Source: Leclercia sp. AS011
Lineage (GTDB): Bacteria > Pseudomonadota > Gammaproteobacteria > Enterobacterales > Enterobacteriaceae
Reading direction: 5' to 3'
NCBI RefSeq assembly: GCF_037152535.1
Contig: NZ_JBBCMA010000006.1
Span: 62,001 to 126,000 of the forward strand
DNA: 64,000 nt
The position numbers and the translations under genes were made by a program. The notes beneath the pieces are model-generated. The model was not told where the DNA came from. It saw only the letters and a list, made by a program, of their open reading frames with translations, and did no database searches. Below, one piece after another: positions 27,574-35,306 of this stretch. Within the stretch, counting starts at the first letter, position 1; each line of letters opens with the position of its first letter.

Positions 27574-28416
27574 CTATTTTCTGGAAACGTCTGGAAGGTT
27601 TGTGCACAACCGACGATAGTGGGCAGGGGTAATGCGGTAAGCCCGCTGGAACCAGCGACCTAAATGGCTTTGATCGGCAAATCCCAGCGCCGCCGCCACG
27701 TCGACCGGCTGATCCCCGCGCGCCAGAAACTGCCGCGCTTTTGCCAGCCGCAGCTGTATGAGCCAGGCATGGGGTGCCAGGTGGAACTCGCGCTTGAAGC
27801 AGCGGGTGAGCGTGAAGCGATCGGTGCCGGTCTCCCGGGCCAGGTCGGAGAGACCGATGTTGTCGCCCAGATGGGCATAAAGATAGTCCCGGGCCCGGTG
27901 CGCCACCGCCGCACTCTGCAACTGTGAAGGTAATTTTTTGCGCCAGTGGCAATGGGAGGTGAGCTGCGCCAGCAGATTATCCATCGTGCTTTGCTGGACG
28001 ATCTTCATCTCGTCATTGTGCAGCGTCGCGAAGGTGTCGCCGATGGTGCGTACCAGCTGCGGCTCGCGAGTCAGGGTTTGCGTGAAATGCAGGGAATAGC
28101 TGCCGGGCGTGGAATCATACAGGCCGTGCAGGGTGTCAGTGAGCCAGCGTTCGTCGAGATAGAACGTCAGATAGGTAAAGCCGCCCGCCACGGGCGCGTC
28201 GCCGTCGTGGATCTCGCCCGGCTCAAGCAGAAATGCATCCCCGGGATGGCTACGATGGCGCTCACGGCGGCAGTGAAACTGCTGGGTACCGCTGAGGGTG
28301 ATCCCCACCAGATAGCTGTCGTGCCAGTGTGGATCGAAGGCGTGCCCTTCAAAGTGCGCCTTGATGGTTTCAATTCCTGTATCCGCATGCTGTCGCAGCT
28401 CAAGCCAGTCGTTCAC
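27574..28416 (-). CDS. AraC-family transcriptional regulator
   Basis: A 280-residue protein with an N-terminal cupin domain (about 20-100: HFEGHAFDPHWHDSYLVGI, then GDAFLLEPGEIHDG) and a C-terminal AraC double helix-turn-helix (about 170-268: IGLSDLARETGTDRFTLTRC, then VDVAAALGFADQSHLGRWFQ). Such pairs with LysE exporters usually sense the exported amino acid. It starts with GTG at 28416. The same 18-base element lies 48 bases upstream of this start and 51 bases upstream of lysE, which suggests it controls both genes. Confidence 0.88.
   Translation of the reverse strand: MNDWLELRQHADTGIETIKAHFEGHAFDPHWHDSYLVGITLSGTQQFHCRRERHRSHPGDAFLLEPGEIHDGDAPVAGGFTYLTFYLDERWLTDTLHGLYDSTPGSYSLHFTQTLTREPQLVRTIGDTFATLHNDEMKIVQQSTMDNLLAQLTSHCHWRKKLPSQLQSAAVAHRARDYLYAHLGDNIGLSDLARETGTDRFTLTRCFKREFHLAPHAWLIQLRLAKARQFLARGDQPVDVAAALGFADQSHLGRWFQRAYRITPAHYRRLCTNLPDVSRK
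27589..27606 (-). promoter_or_regulatory. Repeated operator-like element, copy upstream of the LysE gene
   Basis: On the minus strand TGCACAAACCTTCCAGAC, 51 bases before the LysE start and inside the last codons of the araC-type gene. It is identical to 28465-28482, and similarity continues on both sides (CGTCG upstream; CAGAAA and GGCAATG downstream). The length and layout suit a binding site of the adjacent AraC-type regulator (inferred). Confidence 0.6.
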
Positions 28417-28464
28417 TGTGGCGCCCCCTTTTTCGCTGTCAGCATTGCCTGAGCTTACCTTTCT

Positions 28465-28482
28465 GTCTGGAAGGTTTGTGCA
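28465..28482 (-). promoter_or_regulatory. Repeated operator-like element, copy upstream of the AraC gene
   Basis: Second copy of the 18-base element, 48 bases before the start of the AraC-type regulator, implying autoregulation if it is the regulator's site. Confidence 0.6.
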
Positions 28483-28588
28483 GAATCGACGCGCAAACCG
28501 ACAGATTGCCGCAATCTTAAGCAGTTGAACAGCTTTTCCAGAAATAAGGTTGACGACCGTACGTGATTGCGGTTTAATGCGCCCCGTT

Positions 28589-28664
28589 GCCCGGATAGCT
28601 CAGTCGGTAGAGCAGGGGATTGAAAATCCCCGTGTCCTTGGTTCGATTCCGAGTCCGGGCACCA
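28589..28664 (+). tRNA. pheU: tRNA-Phe (GAA anticodon)
   Basis: A 76-base tRNA with an encoded CCA end. The acceptor stem pairs GCCCGGA with TCCGGGC, the D-arm contains AGCTCAGTCGGTAGAGC, the anticodon loop is TTGAAAA with GAA, and the T-arm contains GGTTCGATTCC. It lies downstream of yjdC as E. coli pheU does. tRNA-Phe genes are common integration sites, and its 3' end is duplicated about 160 bases downstream. Confidence 0.97.
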
Positions 28665-28706
28665 CTATTTAAAGAACCCGCCCAAAAGGCGGGTTTTTGC
28701 TTTTGG
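28648..28706 (+). repeat. Direct repeat 1: tRNA-Phe 3' end plus terminator
   Basis: The last 17 bases of the tRNA, the terminator and following TTTTGG recur at 28810-28867, differing only by small indels. This is the arrangement left at an integration site, where the tRNA end serves as attachment core. Confidence 0.75.
28674..28698 (+). terminator. Terminator of tRNA-Phe
   Basis: AACCCGCC-caaaa-GGCGGGTTTTT directly follows the tRNA. A nearly identical copy occurs in the duplicated segment near 28840. Confidence 0.85.
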
Positions 28707-28809
28707 CGAGCCGGCCTCTTCATCGAACTACGTTCGATTATTCGCCGCAAGCGGCTCACCCCTCCGGGGCCAGCGCGACAAGCGCGCTGTTCAACGCCTT
28801 CGGCGTTAG
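28707..28809. repeat. Run of short hairpins between the tRNA-Phe repeats
   Basis: About 100 bases hold five consecutive small palindromes: TCGAAC/GTTCGA, GCCGC/GCGGC, CCCC/GGGG, AGCGCG/CGCGCT and AACGCC/GGCGTT, each with a tiny loop. No ORF here is convincing. It may be processed spacer or scar DNA rather than a gene. Confidence 0.55.
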
Positions 28810-28867
28810 TCCGAGTCCGGCACCACTATTTAAAGAACCCGCCCAAAAGGCGGTTTTTTGCTTTTGG
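28810..28867 (+). repeat. Direct repeat 2: truncated tRNA-Phe 3' end plus terminator
   Basis: Carries the end of the T-arm and acceptor strand (TCCGAGTCCGG-CACCA, one G fewer than the gene), then ACTATTTAAAGAACCCGCC and the terminator stem. It cannot be a functional tRNA. From its end to 29050 nothing is recognised. Confidence 0.75.
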
Positions 28868-29050
28868 GGTTTTGGTAGATTTCTCGTCGCTGCGGCGTTA
28901 TCTGCCAGACTGCTATTTGCCGATACACACCATTCCAATCATGGGCAGTTAGCGTTGAATGCATTATCGCAAGGCGGTCTTCGGTCTTTGTCAGGTCTGA
29001 AGTAAACCTCATTTCATCACACTCTATCCATAAGAATTGAGCGTATAGAT

Positions 29051-31041
29051 TCAAACGGCACTATACCCCTGCTTCGGGTCATTCTTATATTGCGGAAATG
29101 CCAGCTTCAACTCCCCTTGCTCCACCAACCGTTTTAAATACTGCTGACGCAGCGCATTAGGGTTACGGCTAAGGATCTGTCCCAGAGCAGCAACGGAAAT
29201 ATACTGCCCCTGGCACACATTCAGGATCACACTCTTCATCAGTTCTTTATCCCCCTGACGCAGCTTTTCACGCGGAGCCGCAGCTAAAATAAACAACGAA
29301 TTGCGGAAAGCCTCGGTGAGATTGCCAATATCATCAATGTAAGGTTTATCGATAAAGCGATTAAGCAAACGTCCATATTCATCCCGCGACGGGGGTCGAT
29401 CGTCCGCGTTGCTATATGTGGAGTGTTCTTCGTTATATGTGGACCTCGGTACGTTATGTGTGGACCTCTGCTCGTTATGTGTGGACCTCCGTTCGTTATC
29501 TGTTGACTCCCTTTCGTTATGTGCGGAGCTCGCTACTGTACCTAATGAGAAAACCTCATCGGGGGTCATGACCGATACGCCGGGCAAAGTGTAATATTTG
29601 CTTTTCTGCTCCCCCAGCGACCAGAAAACCTTTGCTTTCAAGTCGGGGTAGCGTCAGCGTGACTTCACGGGAGTGCCGGGTTGTTAACTGGCAAGCTCGT
29701 TCATGGTTGACCCAGCCTTCAATCACCGCTGTTGCAACAATCACCTGTTCAAAATCATCAAGAAGATCAAAGGCCTCGCCAAATCGTTGATGCAAGTCAT
29801 CCAGAACATGCTGGGGGATCAGGCTAGCGGTAGAAAGCTCTAACAGCGTCTGCGCAGGAAATGTTTTTTCCCAAAGTTTGGGAGTGCGCCAGTTAGCCGA
29901 TTTCCAGCCGCTGAAAATCTTCGGCATTCCTGAACCTGCTTTCTCCCCCAAACCAATTAGCAAAAACATCTGGTGTAGCAACCTGTTGCGGCAAACGCAT
30001 CAAGCCGGGATTGCGAAAACCAAACATATCGGGACGTTTAACAATCAAAATAGAAACCCGGTCGGTAAAATCAGCATGGACCAGCGCGTTTACTAACGCT
30101 TCACGCAGCGCAATATGTACTGGCGTATCCGTTCTGCGCTGGCCTTCTTCAAGCGTAAACGGGACTTTCAGATCGGCGACCAGTTTTTGGTATACTTTGC
30201 GATAAAAATCAAACAGGTTTCCTGACCATGTACCGTCCGGGCATACCCGATCTACTCAACGCAATTCCGTTTTAGCTTCGGGGCGTTCCTGATAATCCAC
30301 CATGTAGTTAGGCGCAGCAGCAATAATCGCATCCCATTGACCAAACATGAGAACACCAGCCAGCGTTATGCCCTCCTTTCCGGTTTCCCTGTCTTTACGC
30401 CATCCACCAACCATTTTAAATAATTCAAACGGCTCACAGGCCAGATAAGGATGCTGCGGGTTATTTGCCGATAGCAGATTTCGATAGACTTTCAGGCTGT
30501 CCAGATCGATATCGTTCTGAAAGGTATAGTGTTCGGAAAGCACTTCATTATCGCGGCTGTCGTGGATCTGCTCTGCAAGCATCCGCTTGACGGTCATATC
30601 ATCACAAAGGCGATCGCCTTCGTGCAGGCGTTGATATGTATTGCCTAAAGGGGACTTTTTCAGGTGAACAGGCTTCTGTTTACGCGTCGCCTGCGGGATA
30701 TGGATAGCCAGAACATTCTTGCCCTGCAAAGAGACCTGTTGCACATCGTTTTCTGATCTCAACACATTCGCACTGACCCGATCGCGATCGTTTAACTGAT
30801 TAAACAGATCGGTTTTAATCTTTTCGGGATCAACAATACCAACAGGGGTAAATTTTCCAGTATGTTCTTTTACACCGAGAACTAGCCAACCGCCCCGGCC
30901 ATTCGCCATTGCGGAATAGGTGGGCCAGAAGTCTTTCGGTAACTCGCCTTTGCCGTCTTTACCTCCTGCAAGCTTGAACTCTACTTGTTCCGACTCGACA
31001 AGGGTTTGCAGATCTATAATGTCTTTTATTTGCAAAGGCAT
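29051..31041 (-). pseudogene. Decayed ATP-binding protein gene (AlbA_2/Schlafen-like N-terminus, GHKL-like middle)
   Basis: Three reading-frame pieces on the minus strand together resemble one protein of the family often annotated as ATP-binding or RecG-like regulator. The N-terminal part starts MPLQIKDIIDL and contains ESEQVEFKLAGGKDGKG and NGRGGWLVLGVKE. An in-frame TGA at 30256-30258 interrupts it, probably replacing a Trp codon, since the same frame continues as VDRVCPDGTWSG and on to HIALREALVNALVHADF. A frameshift near 29985 and another near 29625 follow (LESKGFL to WSLGEQKSKYY). Three lesions make it almost certainly inactive. The family occurs in mobile islands. Confidence 0.75.
29411..29536 (-). 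repeat. Six tandem 21-base units inside the pseudogene
   Basis: Units of the form GTTATGTGTGGACCTCNGNTC occur six times in a row with drift. On the coding strand they specify a seven-residue repeat (RSTHNEQ and variants) that would form a hydrophilic linker before the C-terminal winged-helix-like region. Confidence 0.8.
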
Positions 31042-31139
31042 AGAGGTCCCTCTGGCTGAAAAATGTTCGGATTTATCATACCGCATCTACCGAATATCCG
31101 GTAGTTTGCTAAGGGTACTGATGGATCCTTTAGCCTTAT

Positions 31140-31397
31140 TTATAATCCTTTCTGCCACATGCCCAGCGCCTCTTCAACTATCCCCACAGGCAAAAATTCC
31201 TGCTCCAGGCTACCACGTGATAAGTGGGTTAAGTAGCGATAAAAATCGGCCTCTTCATTAAGCAAGCCATCAGGGATAGCTTGCTGCGCTTTTACCGGTT
31301 CAGGAACGGCGCTATGGCTGGCATATTGCTCAAACAACTCACGGTTCATGAGCAGAACATCAAGCGTCGGACGACAGTTCCTGGCTCTTGCCAGCAT
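31140..31397 (-). CDS. Short orphan ORF, possibly a gene fragment
   Basis: An 85-residue ORF upstream of the decayed gene on the same strand, with no signal peptide or membrane segment. Its C-terminus (RGSLEQEFLPVGIVEEALGM) looks protein-like, but the N-terminus lacks a ribosome site, suggesting the end of a larger lost gene. The family is not recognised. Confidence 0.35.
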   Translation of the reverse strand: MLARARNCRPTLDVLLMNRELFEQYASHSAVPEPVKAQQAIPDGLLNEEADFYRYLTHLSRGSLEQEFLPVGIVEEALGMWQKGL

Positions 31398-31506
31398 CAA
31401 TAGTCCTCAACTATCCATGTCCCCCCAAAAGCCGCTTCCAACGCTACAACGTTTCAGATAGCCTATAAGGCTGGATTTCTCCCAGCGAACATTCGCAGAG
31501 ATCCCC

Positions 31507-32178
31507 ATGGGCCGCAAACATACGCCATTCTCCGCTCTTTCACGTCGAAAACGTCGGGCTAAAACCTTAAACATCAAAAACCTTATTTATCGTGAACGCG
31601 ATATCCAGGGTGGCATCTTCTATGACGAATGCGACCAGAATGTAGCTCTCGCCAGTGGGCGCTGGACCTGGAGTGATATTGTTTTTCTCAGTCACGATCC
31701 CGCTATTTTCTGGAATGCGGAGATCATTACAGCGAATCTGGCCTTCGCCGATGCCGTAGAAAATATTGCTTTCAATGAGGCTTTTTCGAAGCTGGGTGCC
31801 GCTGAAAAAGCTCGGTTAGGGCATCTGGATTTTACTCCAGACATAAGTGGCAAAGGCAAGACATGGCTGCGTAACCCGGCAGTGAACTACCCGCAGCTTA
31901 ACGATTTAACCTTTAATGATTTTGTTGATAAACGCGCGCTGGAAATAGCGCGGGATAATCCTCCGGCCATTTACTGTGGTTATCGCATATTACCTGGATA
32001 CGCTTCCGGGGTTGGTTTACAGATCGTCGTTGAGGCTGACACATTAAACCAGGCTGTGATTGAAACGGCCATTGCAGATTTTCGTGCTCGCGGTGAGCGC
32101 AACTGGATTTCTGACGTGCCGGCATGTGTCAGCTATTCGGACAAAATGATCTGCACACCCCTTAAAATTAAAGAATGA
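31507..32178 (+). CDS. Uncharacterised 223-residue protein
   Basis: A soluble protein with a very basic N-terminus (MGRKHTPFSALSRRKRRAK) and an acidic remainder, without signal peptide or membrane helix. It has reasonable amino acid composition and an uninterrupted frame, so it is probably a real gene. No family is recognised. The ATG at 31507 has only a weak purine-rich stretch upstream. It lies in the presumed island between the pseudogene and the exopolysaccharide locus; a second small ORF follows on the same strand. Confidence 0.6.
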   Translation: MGRKHTPFSALSRRKRRAKTLNIKNLIYRERDIQGGIFYDECDQNVALASGRWTWSDIVFLSHDPAIFWNAEIITANLAFADAVENIAFNEAFSKLGAAEKARLGHLDFTPDISGKGKTWLRNPAVNYPQLNDLTFNDFVDKRALEIARDNPPAIYCGYRILPGYASGVGLQIVVEADTLNQAVIETAIADFRARGERNWISDVPACVSYSDKMICTPLKIKE

Positions 32179-32244
32179 GCTTAAACCTGTGTCACTGCGC
32201 TTGCCGGAAGTATGAGCATCTGCGTGCACGAACAAGAAATACTA

Positions 32245-32263
32245 AGGAGGACATATGAGGTAA
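32245..32263 (+). other. Perfect Shine-Dalgarno followed by a two-codon minigene
   Basis: AGGAGG (32245-32250) is followed by ATG AGG TAA (32255-32263). This is the best ribosome site in the area, yet it leads only to Met-Arg(AGG)-stop; the next start, 32287, opens a 96-residue ORF. It could be a leader that controls translation of that ORF. Confidence 0.4.
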
Positions 32264-32286
32264 CTATCCATAATCAGGAACCTGAA

Positions 32287-32577
32287 ATGTCTGTTTTTAA
32301 CACAAGAAAAGATCGCAAACAGAACGGGAAACCAAAACCCCATTACTATGTTGGCTACCCCGGTTTCGAAGGCAAGATGATGTATCACCACGATCGCACC
32401 GCGGGATCCTGGCCAGCCTGGAATGCCTGTCACAGCCCATCAGCCTGGACACGTATGTTTATGACCAGGCCGCGTCGGGCAAAGGAGGCCGCAGCTATCG
32501 TGCGTATCATGAAGGGGGCCGATCCCGATGGAATTCTGTTCCCGCATCCAACAAAGCCCTATATTTATTATTACTGA
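32287..32577 (+). CDS. Uncharacterised 96-residue protein
   Basis: A basic protein starting MSVFNTRKDRKQNGKPKPHY, with several Trp residues (GSWPAWNACHSPSAW) and an aromatic C-terminus ending YIYYY. The frame extends upstream to 32212, but the ATG at 32287 follows AGGA with 7-base spacing and is preferred. It ends 5 bases before a strong terminator, which supports real transcription. The family is not recognised; it is probably island-borne like its neighbour. Confidence 0.55.
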   Translation: MSVFNTRKDRKQNGKPKPHYYVGYPGFEGKMMYHHDRTAGSWPAWNACHSPSAWTRMFMTRPRRAKEAAAIVRIMKGADPDGILFPHPTKPYIYYY

Positions 32578-32581
32578 GCAC

Positions 32582-32606
32582 AGCCCCCTTCTGCGGGGGC
32601 TTTTTA
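32582..32606 (+). terminator. Terminator after the 96-residue ORF
   Basis: AGCCCCC-ttctg-CGGGGGCT followed by TTTTA. It insulates the island ORFs from the converging DUF4832 gene that ends at 32630. Confidence 0.85.
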
Positions 32607-32629
32607 CTGGAGCCTATGCATAGCGCCCT

Positions 32630-34051
32630 TCACTCAATCATCACCGACGACAGCCGATACCAGCCATCACCCTGTTTCCCCTCGTTGGCAAGCTGTATGC
32701 GCGCCTTACCGTTTTTATCCACCAATCCCACGTCCAGCTGATAGCGCCCGGCTTCCAGATTAGGCGGGATGGCCAGCTGATACGTCGAGCTGAACCTGCC
32801 CGGCAGCCACTGGCGAATATCATCCCCGGCGCTGCCCTGCGCGACCGTTTTCCCAAACTTATCCTGTAAACGCCAGGCGAGGGTATAGCGCAGATAAATC
32901 GGGGCTACGCCGTCGTTGGACCACTGGCTGCTGAGCGAGATAGCCTGCCCGGCGTGGACGCTTGCCGGGTAGGTCAAGGACACGACCCGGAAGCGGTAGC
33001 CGATTTTCGTCAGCGCCTTGTCGAGAATATCGCGATACACCTGCGGCACGTCGGTGGATTTCAGGTTCAGGGTGCTGGCATGCTGCGCCAGGGCCCAGTC
33101 AAAGGTGGCCTGCACCTCTTGCCGGGTATACTTCTGCTCGCTCAGCCACTCCGCCATATGGCCGCAAATCTCCAGGCTGACCGGGGCCTTTTTCCACGCC
33201 TGGCTGAACCCCGGCCAGGTCGTCTGGGCCGCCGCAATGCGCTCCGGGTAATCGTTGCGCATATGGTTCCAGGTGGGGCTAAAGTTGCGCCAGTCGCCCC
33301 AGCAGTCCGCCCGCCAGCCCGCCCCTCTCTTCGCCGCATAGGCCACAGAATCATAGCCGTTAAGCAGCATGATTTTGGGCGTATCCGGGAAGGCGCTGAA
33401 GTGCATGTCGACATAGCGGTTGAGCAGCTCCGGTGGGTAACGTTCCTGCAACGGCGTCAGGGTCGGGAAGTTGCTGTTATGCCACTCCCCCCATGAACCC
33501 ACCATGCCGATATCAATAAAAGCCAGCTCCGGATTATTGTTATAACGCGCGCCAAATGCCTGAAGAAGACGCTGGGCGTAGGCAATATAGACAGGATCGT
33601 CCAGATCCGGGACAAAGGTCTTATGATCCGGCGTCCAGGTGCCTTTGATTCCCTTGTTGATCAGCCAGTCGGGGATCTGCGAGCCCGACTCCGGCCCATC
33701 GAGGATCATTAAACGCAGGCCAACGTTCATCGCTGGCTGATGCGCTGCCGCAGCGGCAAATCCCTCATCCACCAGCGCAAAATTGTACTGCCCTTCCCGG
33801 GGTTCCACTTCGCTCCAGTAGTAGCGTCGATACTCGAGGCCGGTTGCCGGGTATTGCGCGATGCTTAAGTCCTGACTGTGAAAGCGGGCAACGCCAGTAC
33901 CGGGATTGGTCAATGGCCCGCTGATTGCCGGAGGATCCACCCTTTGCAGCGGTTCCGCACTCTCCGCCTTCGCCCACCCCGCTGAGAACGCGAGCGCCCC
34001 GGCAACCAGCAGCAATCGACTTTTTTTGTATGGCAGGTCGTATAAATGCAT
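32630..34051 (-). CDS. Secreted DUF4832-type protein, probably carbohydrate-active
   Basis: A 473-residue protein with a signal peptide (hydrophobic core LLLVAGALAFSAGWA, cleavage near AKA-ESA). A TIM-barrel-like region resembles glycoside hydrolases (YYWSEVEPREGQYNF; FIDIGMVGSWGEWHN), and a C-terminal beta-sandwich of the DUF4832 type begins at about residue 360 (SLTYPASVHAGQAISLSSQW). The WSEVEP and GSWGEW acidic residues could be catalytic, but this is inference. It is divergent from the beta-propeller gene at 34282 and next to an exopolysaccharide operon, so it may trim or process that polymer. Confidence 0.7.
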   Translation of the reverse strand: MHLYDLPYKKSRLLLVAGALAFSAGWAKAESAEPLQRVDPPAISGPLTNPGTGVARFHSQDLSIAQYPATGLEYRRYYWSEVEPREGQYNFALVDEGFAAAAAHQPAMNVGLRLMILDGPESGSQIPDWLINKGIKGTWTPDHKTFVPDLDDPVYIAYAQRLLQAFGARYNNNPELAFIDIGMVGSWGEWHNSNFPTLTPLQERYPPELLNRYVDMHFSAFPDTPKIMLLNGYDSVAYAAKRGAGWRADCWGDWRNFSPTWNHMRNDYPERIAAAQTTWPGFSQAWKKAPVSLEICGHMAEWLSEQKYTRQEVQATFDWALAQHASTLNLKSTDVPQVYRDILDKALTKIGYRFRVVSLTYPASVHAGQAISLSSQWSNDGVAPIYLRYTLAWRLQDKFGKTVAQGSAGDDIRQWLPGRFSSTYQLAIPPNLEAGRYQLDVGLVDKNGKARIQLANEGKQGDGWYRLSSVMIE

Positions 34052-34281
34052 TAATGCCCCTTTTCACCAGGATCATGTAATATACCTACGGCTGGCAAGC
34101 CGTGCCGAAGGTGACTTCATTTTATTTCATACGATATATCATGGACTCACCCATTTATATTATTTCTTTATACACACTTTGGTCGTAGTGTTGTAATACG
34201 CAGGCCGTACCGCTTTCCTCTCGCTGTTTATGAAAGCACATTTCTGGATTTATTAATATTTCCTCTGAGAAGCAGGGTAAA

Positions 34282-35208
34282 ATGTTTAATAAAAATAACA
34301 GGATAATCAAAAAACTGTTTTTCCATGAGTCCTGGGACATCATGATCATAAACAGCCATGGCCGGCATGTTTTCCCGGAAAACACGCTGGATATCCTCAG
34401 TAATGCTAAAGCACAGCAGCTTGATAAAAAATATATCTTCCAGGCCGACCCTTTTATTATTGATAAAGACGATCTGTTGTATGTTTTTTATGAAGCCTTT
34501 ACCTTCCTTAACTCGAAGGGGGTGCTGCGCTGCCGTATTCTTAATAAATATCTCGACGAGATCGATGATGTGAAGCTGGAAGGCTTTGATGACTTAAAAT
34601 GTCACCTCTCTTTTCCGTTCCTGTTCCAGCTCGACGGGAAGCTGTTCATGATCCCGGAGTCGTCAGAGCGCAAAGAAGTGATCCTGTTCCAGTCCGTTGA
34701 TTTCCCCGCACGCTGGGAAAAGGTCAAAGTGCTGGTCTCTGATATGGCGGTCACGGATAACGTGGTCTTTGAGCTGAACGGCGTCAATTATCTGGTGTCG
34801 ACCAGCATGGATAATGAGCTGGTTATTCACACCTCAGAGGGCATCCTTGGCGACTGGAAGCTGATCTCCCCGAACCTGGATGTCTGCAACGTGCACTTCC
34901 GCGGGGCCGGTAAGCCGTACTCGATCAACAACAAGACCTACCTCTTTACCCAGGAGAGCAACCCTGAGGTTTACGGAAAATCTATCTTCATTAAAGAACT
35001 GACCCGCTTAACCCCACATAATTATCAGGAAAAACTGGTGGGAAAAATAAGCGCGACGATCAATAACAGTGATGGTATTCACACCTTAAACTTCACTGAA
35101 AATTATATTGTCTACGATACCAAACACCTGACATTCAGCCTGCTCTCTACGCTTAAAAAACTGGCCTATAAAATTATGGTTAACCACCGTAAGCGGCTGT
35201 TTAGCTAA
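34282..35208 (+). CDS. Probable beta-propeller carbohydrate-active protein (glycosyltransferase-associated)
   Basis: A 308-residue cytoplasmic protein with repeated blades of the form ADPFIIDKDDLLYVFYE and GAGKPYSINNKTYLFTQE, resembling the glucosamine inositolphosphorylceramide transferase-like and GH43-like five-bladed propellers found in surface polysaccharide loci. No catalytic residues can be named with confidence. It is AT-rich relative to its neighbours and lies 98 bases upstream of galE on the same strand, so it may be co-transcribed with it. Confidence 0.55.
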   Translation: MFNKNNRIIKKLFFHESWDIMIINSHGRHVFPENTLDILSNAKAQQLDKKYIFQADPFIIDKDDLLYVFYEAFTFLNSKGVLRCRILNKYLDEIDDVKLEGFDDLKCHLSFPFLFQLDGKLFMIPESSERKEVILFQSVDFPARWEKVKVLVSDMAVTDNVVFELNGVNYLVSTSMDNELVIHTSEGILGDWKLISPNLDVCNVHFRGAGKPYSINNKTYLFTQESNPEVYGKSIFIKELTRLTPHNYQEKLVGKISATINNSDGIHTLNFTENYIVYDTKHLTFSLLSTLKKLAYKIMVNHRKRLFS

Positions 35209-35306
35209 GTGACAAGATCGGCAAGTCGCACTACGCTAACCAGAGCGGCAAAATAAAATACGACAAAAGTACGTCTCCGATCCGGCGGCTCTTTGAGGGA
35301 TTTATT

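Noticed and set aside
28574..29005. Several short ORFs across tRNA-Phe and the duplicated repeat
   Set aside because: They are readings of tRNA, terminator and hairpin sequence (repeating a KEPAQKA-type string from the terminator). No ribosome sites are seen.
29411..29536. Regular 21-base repeats, considered as a CRISPR array
   Set aside because: The units are directly adjacent with no spacers, keep a reading frame, and encode a heptapeptide repeat. No cas genes are nearby.
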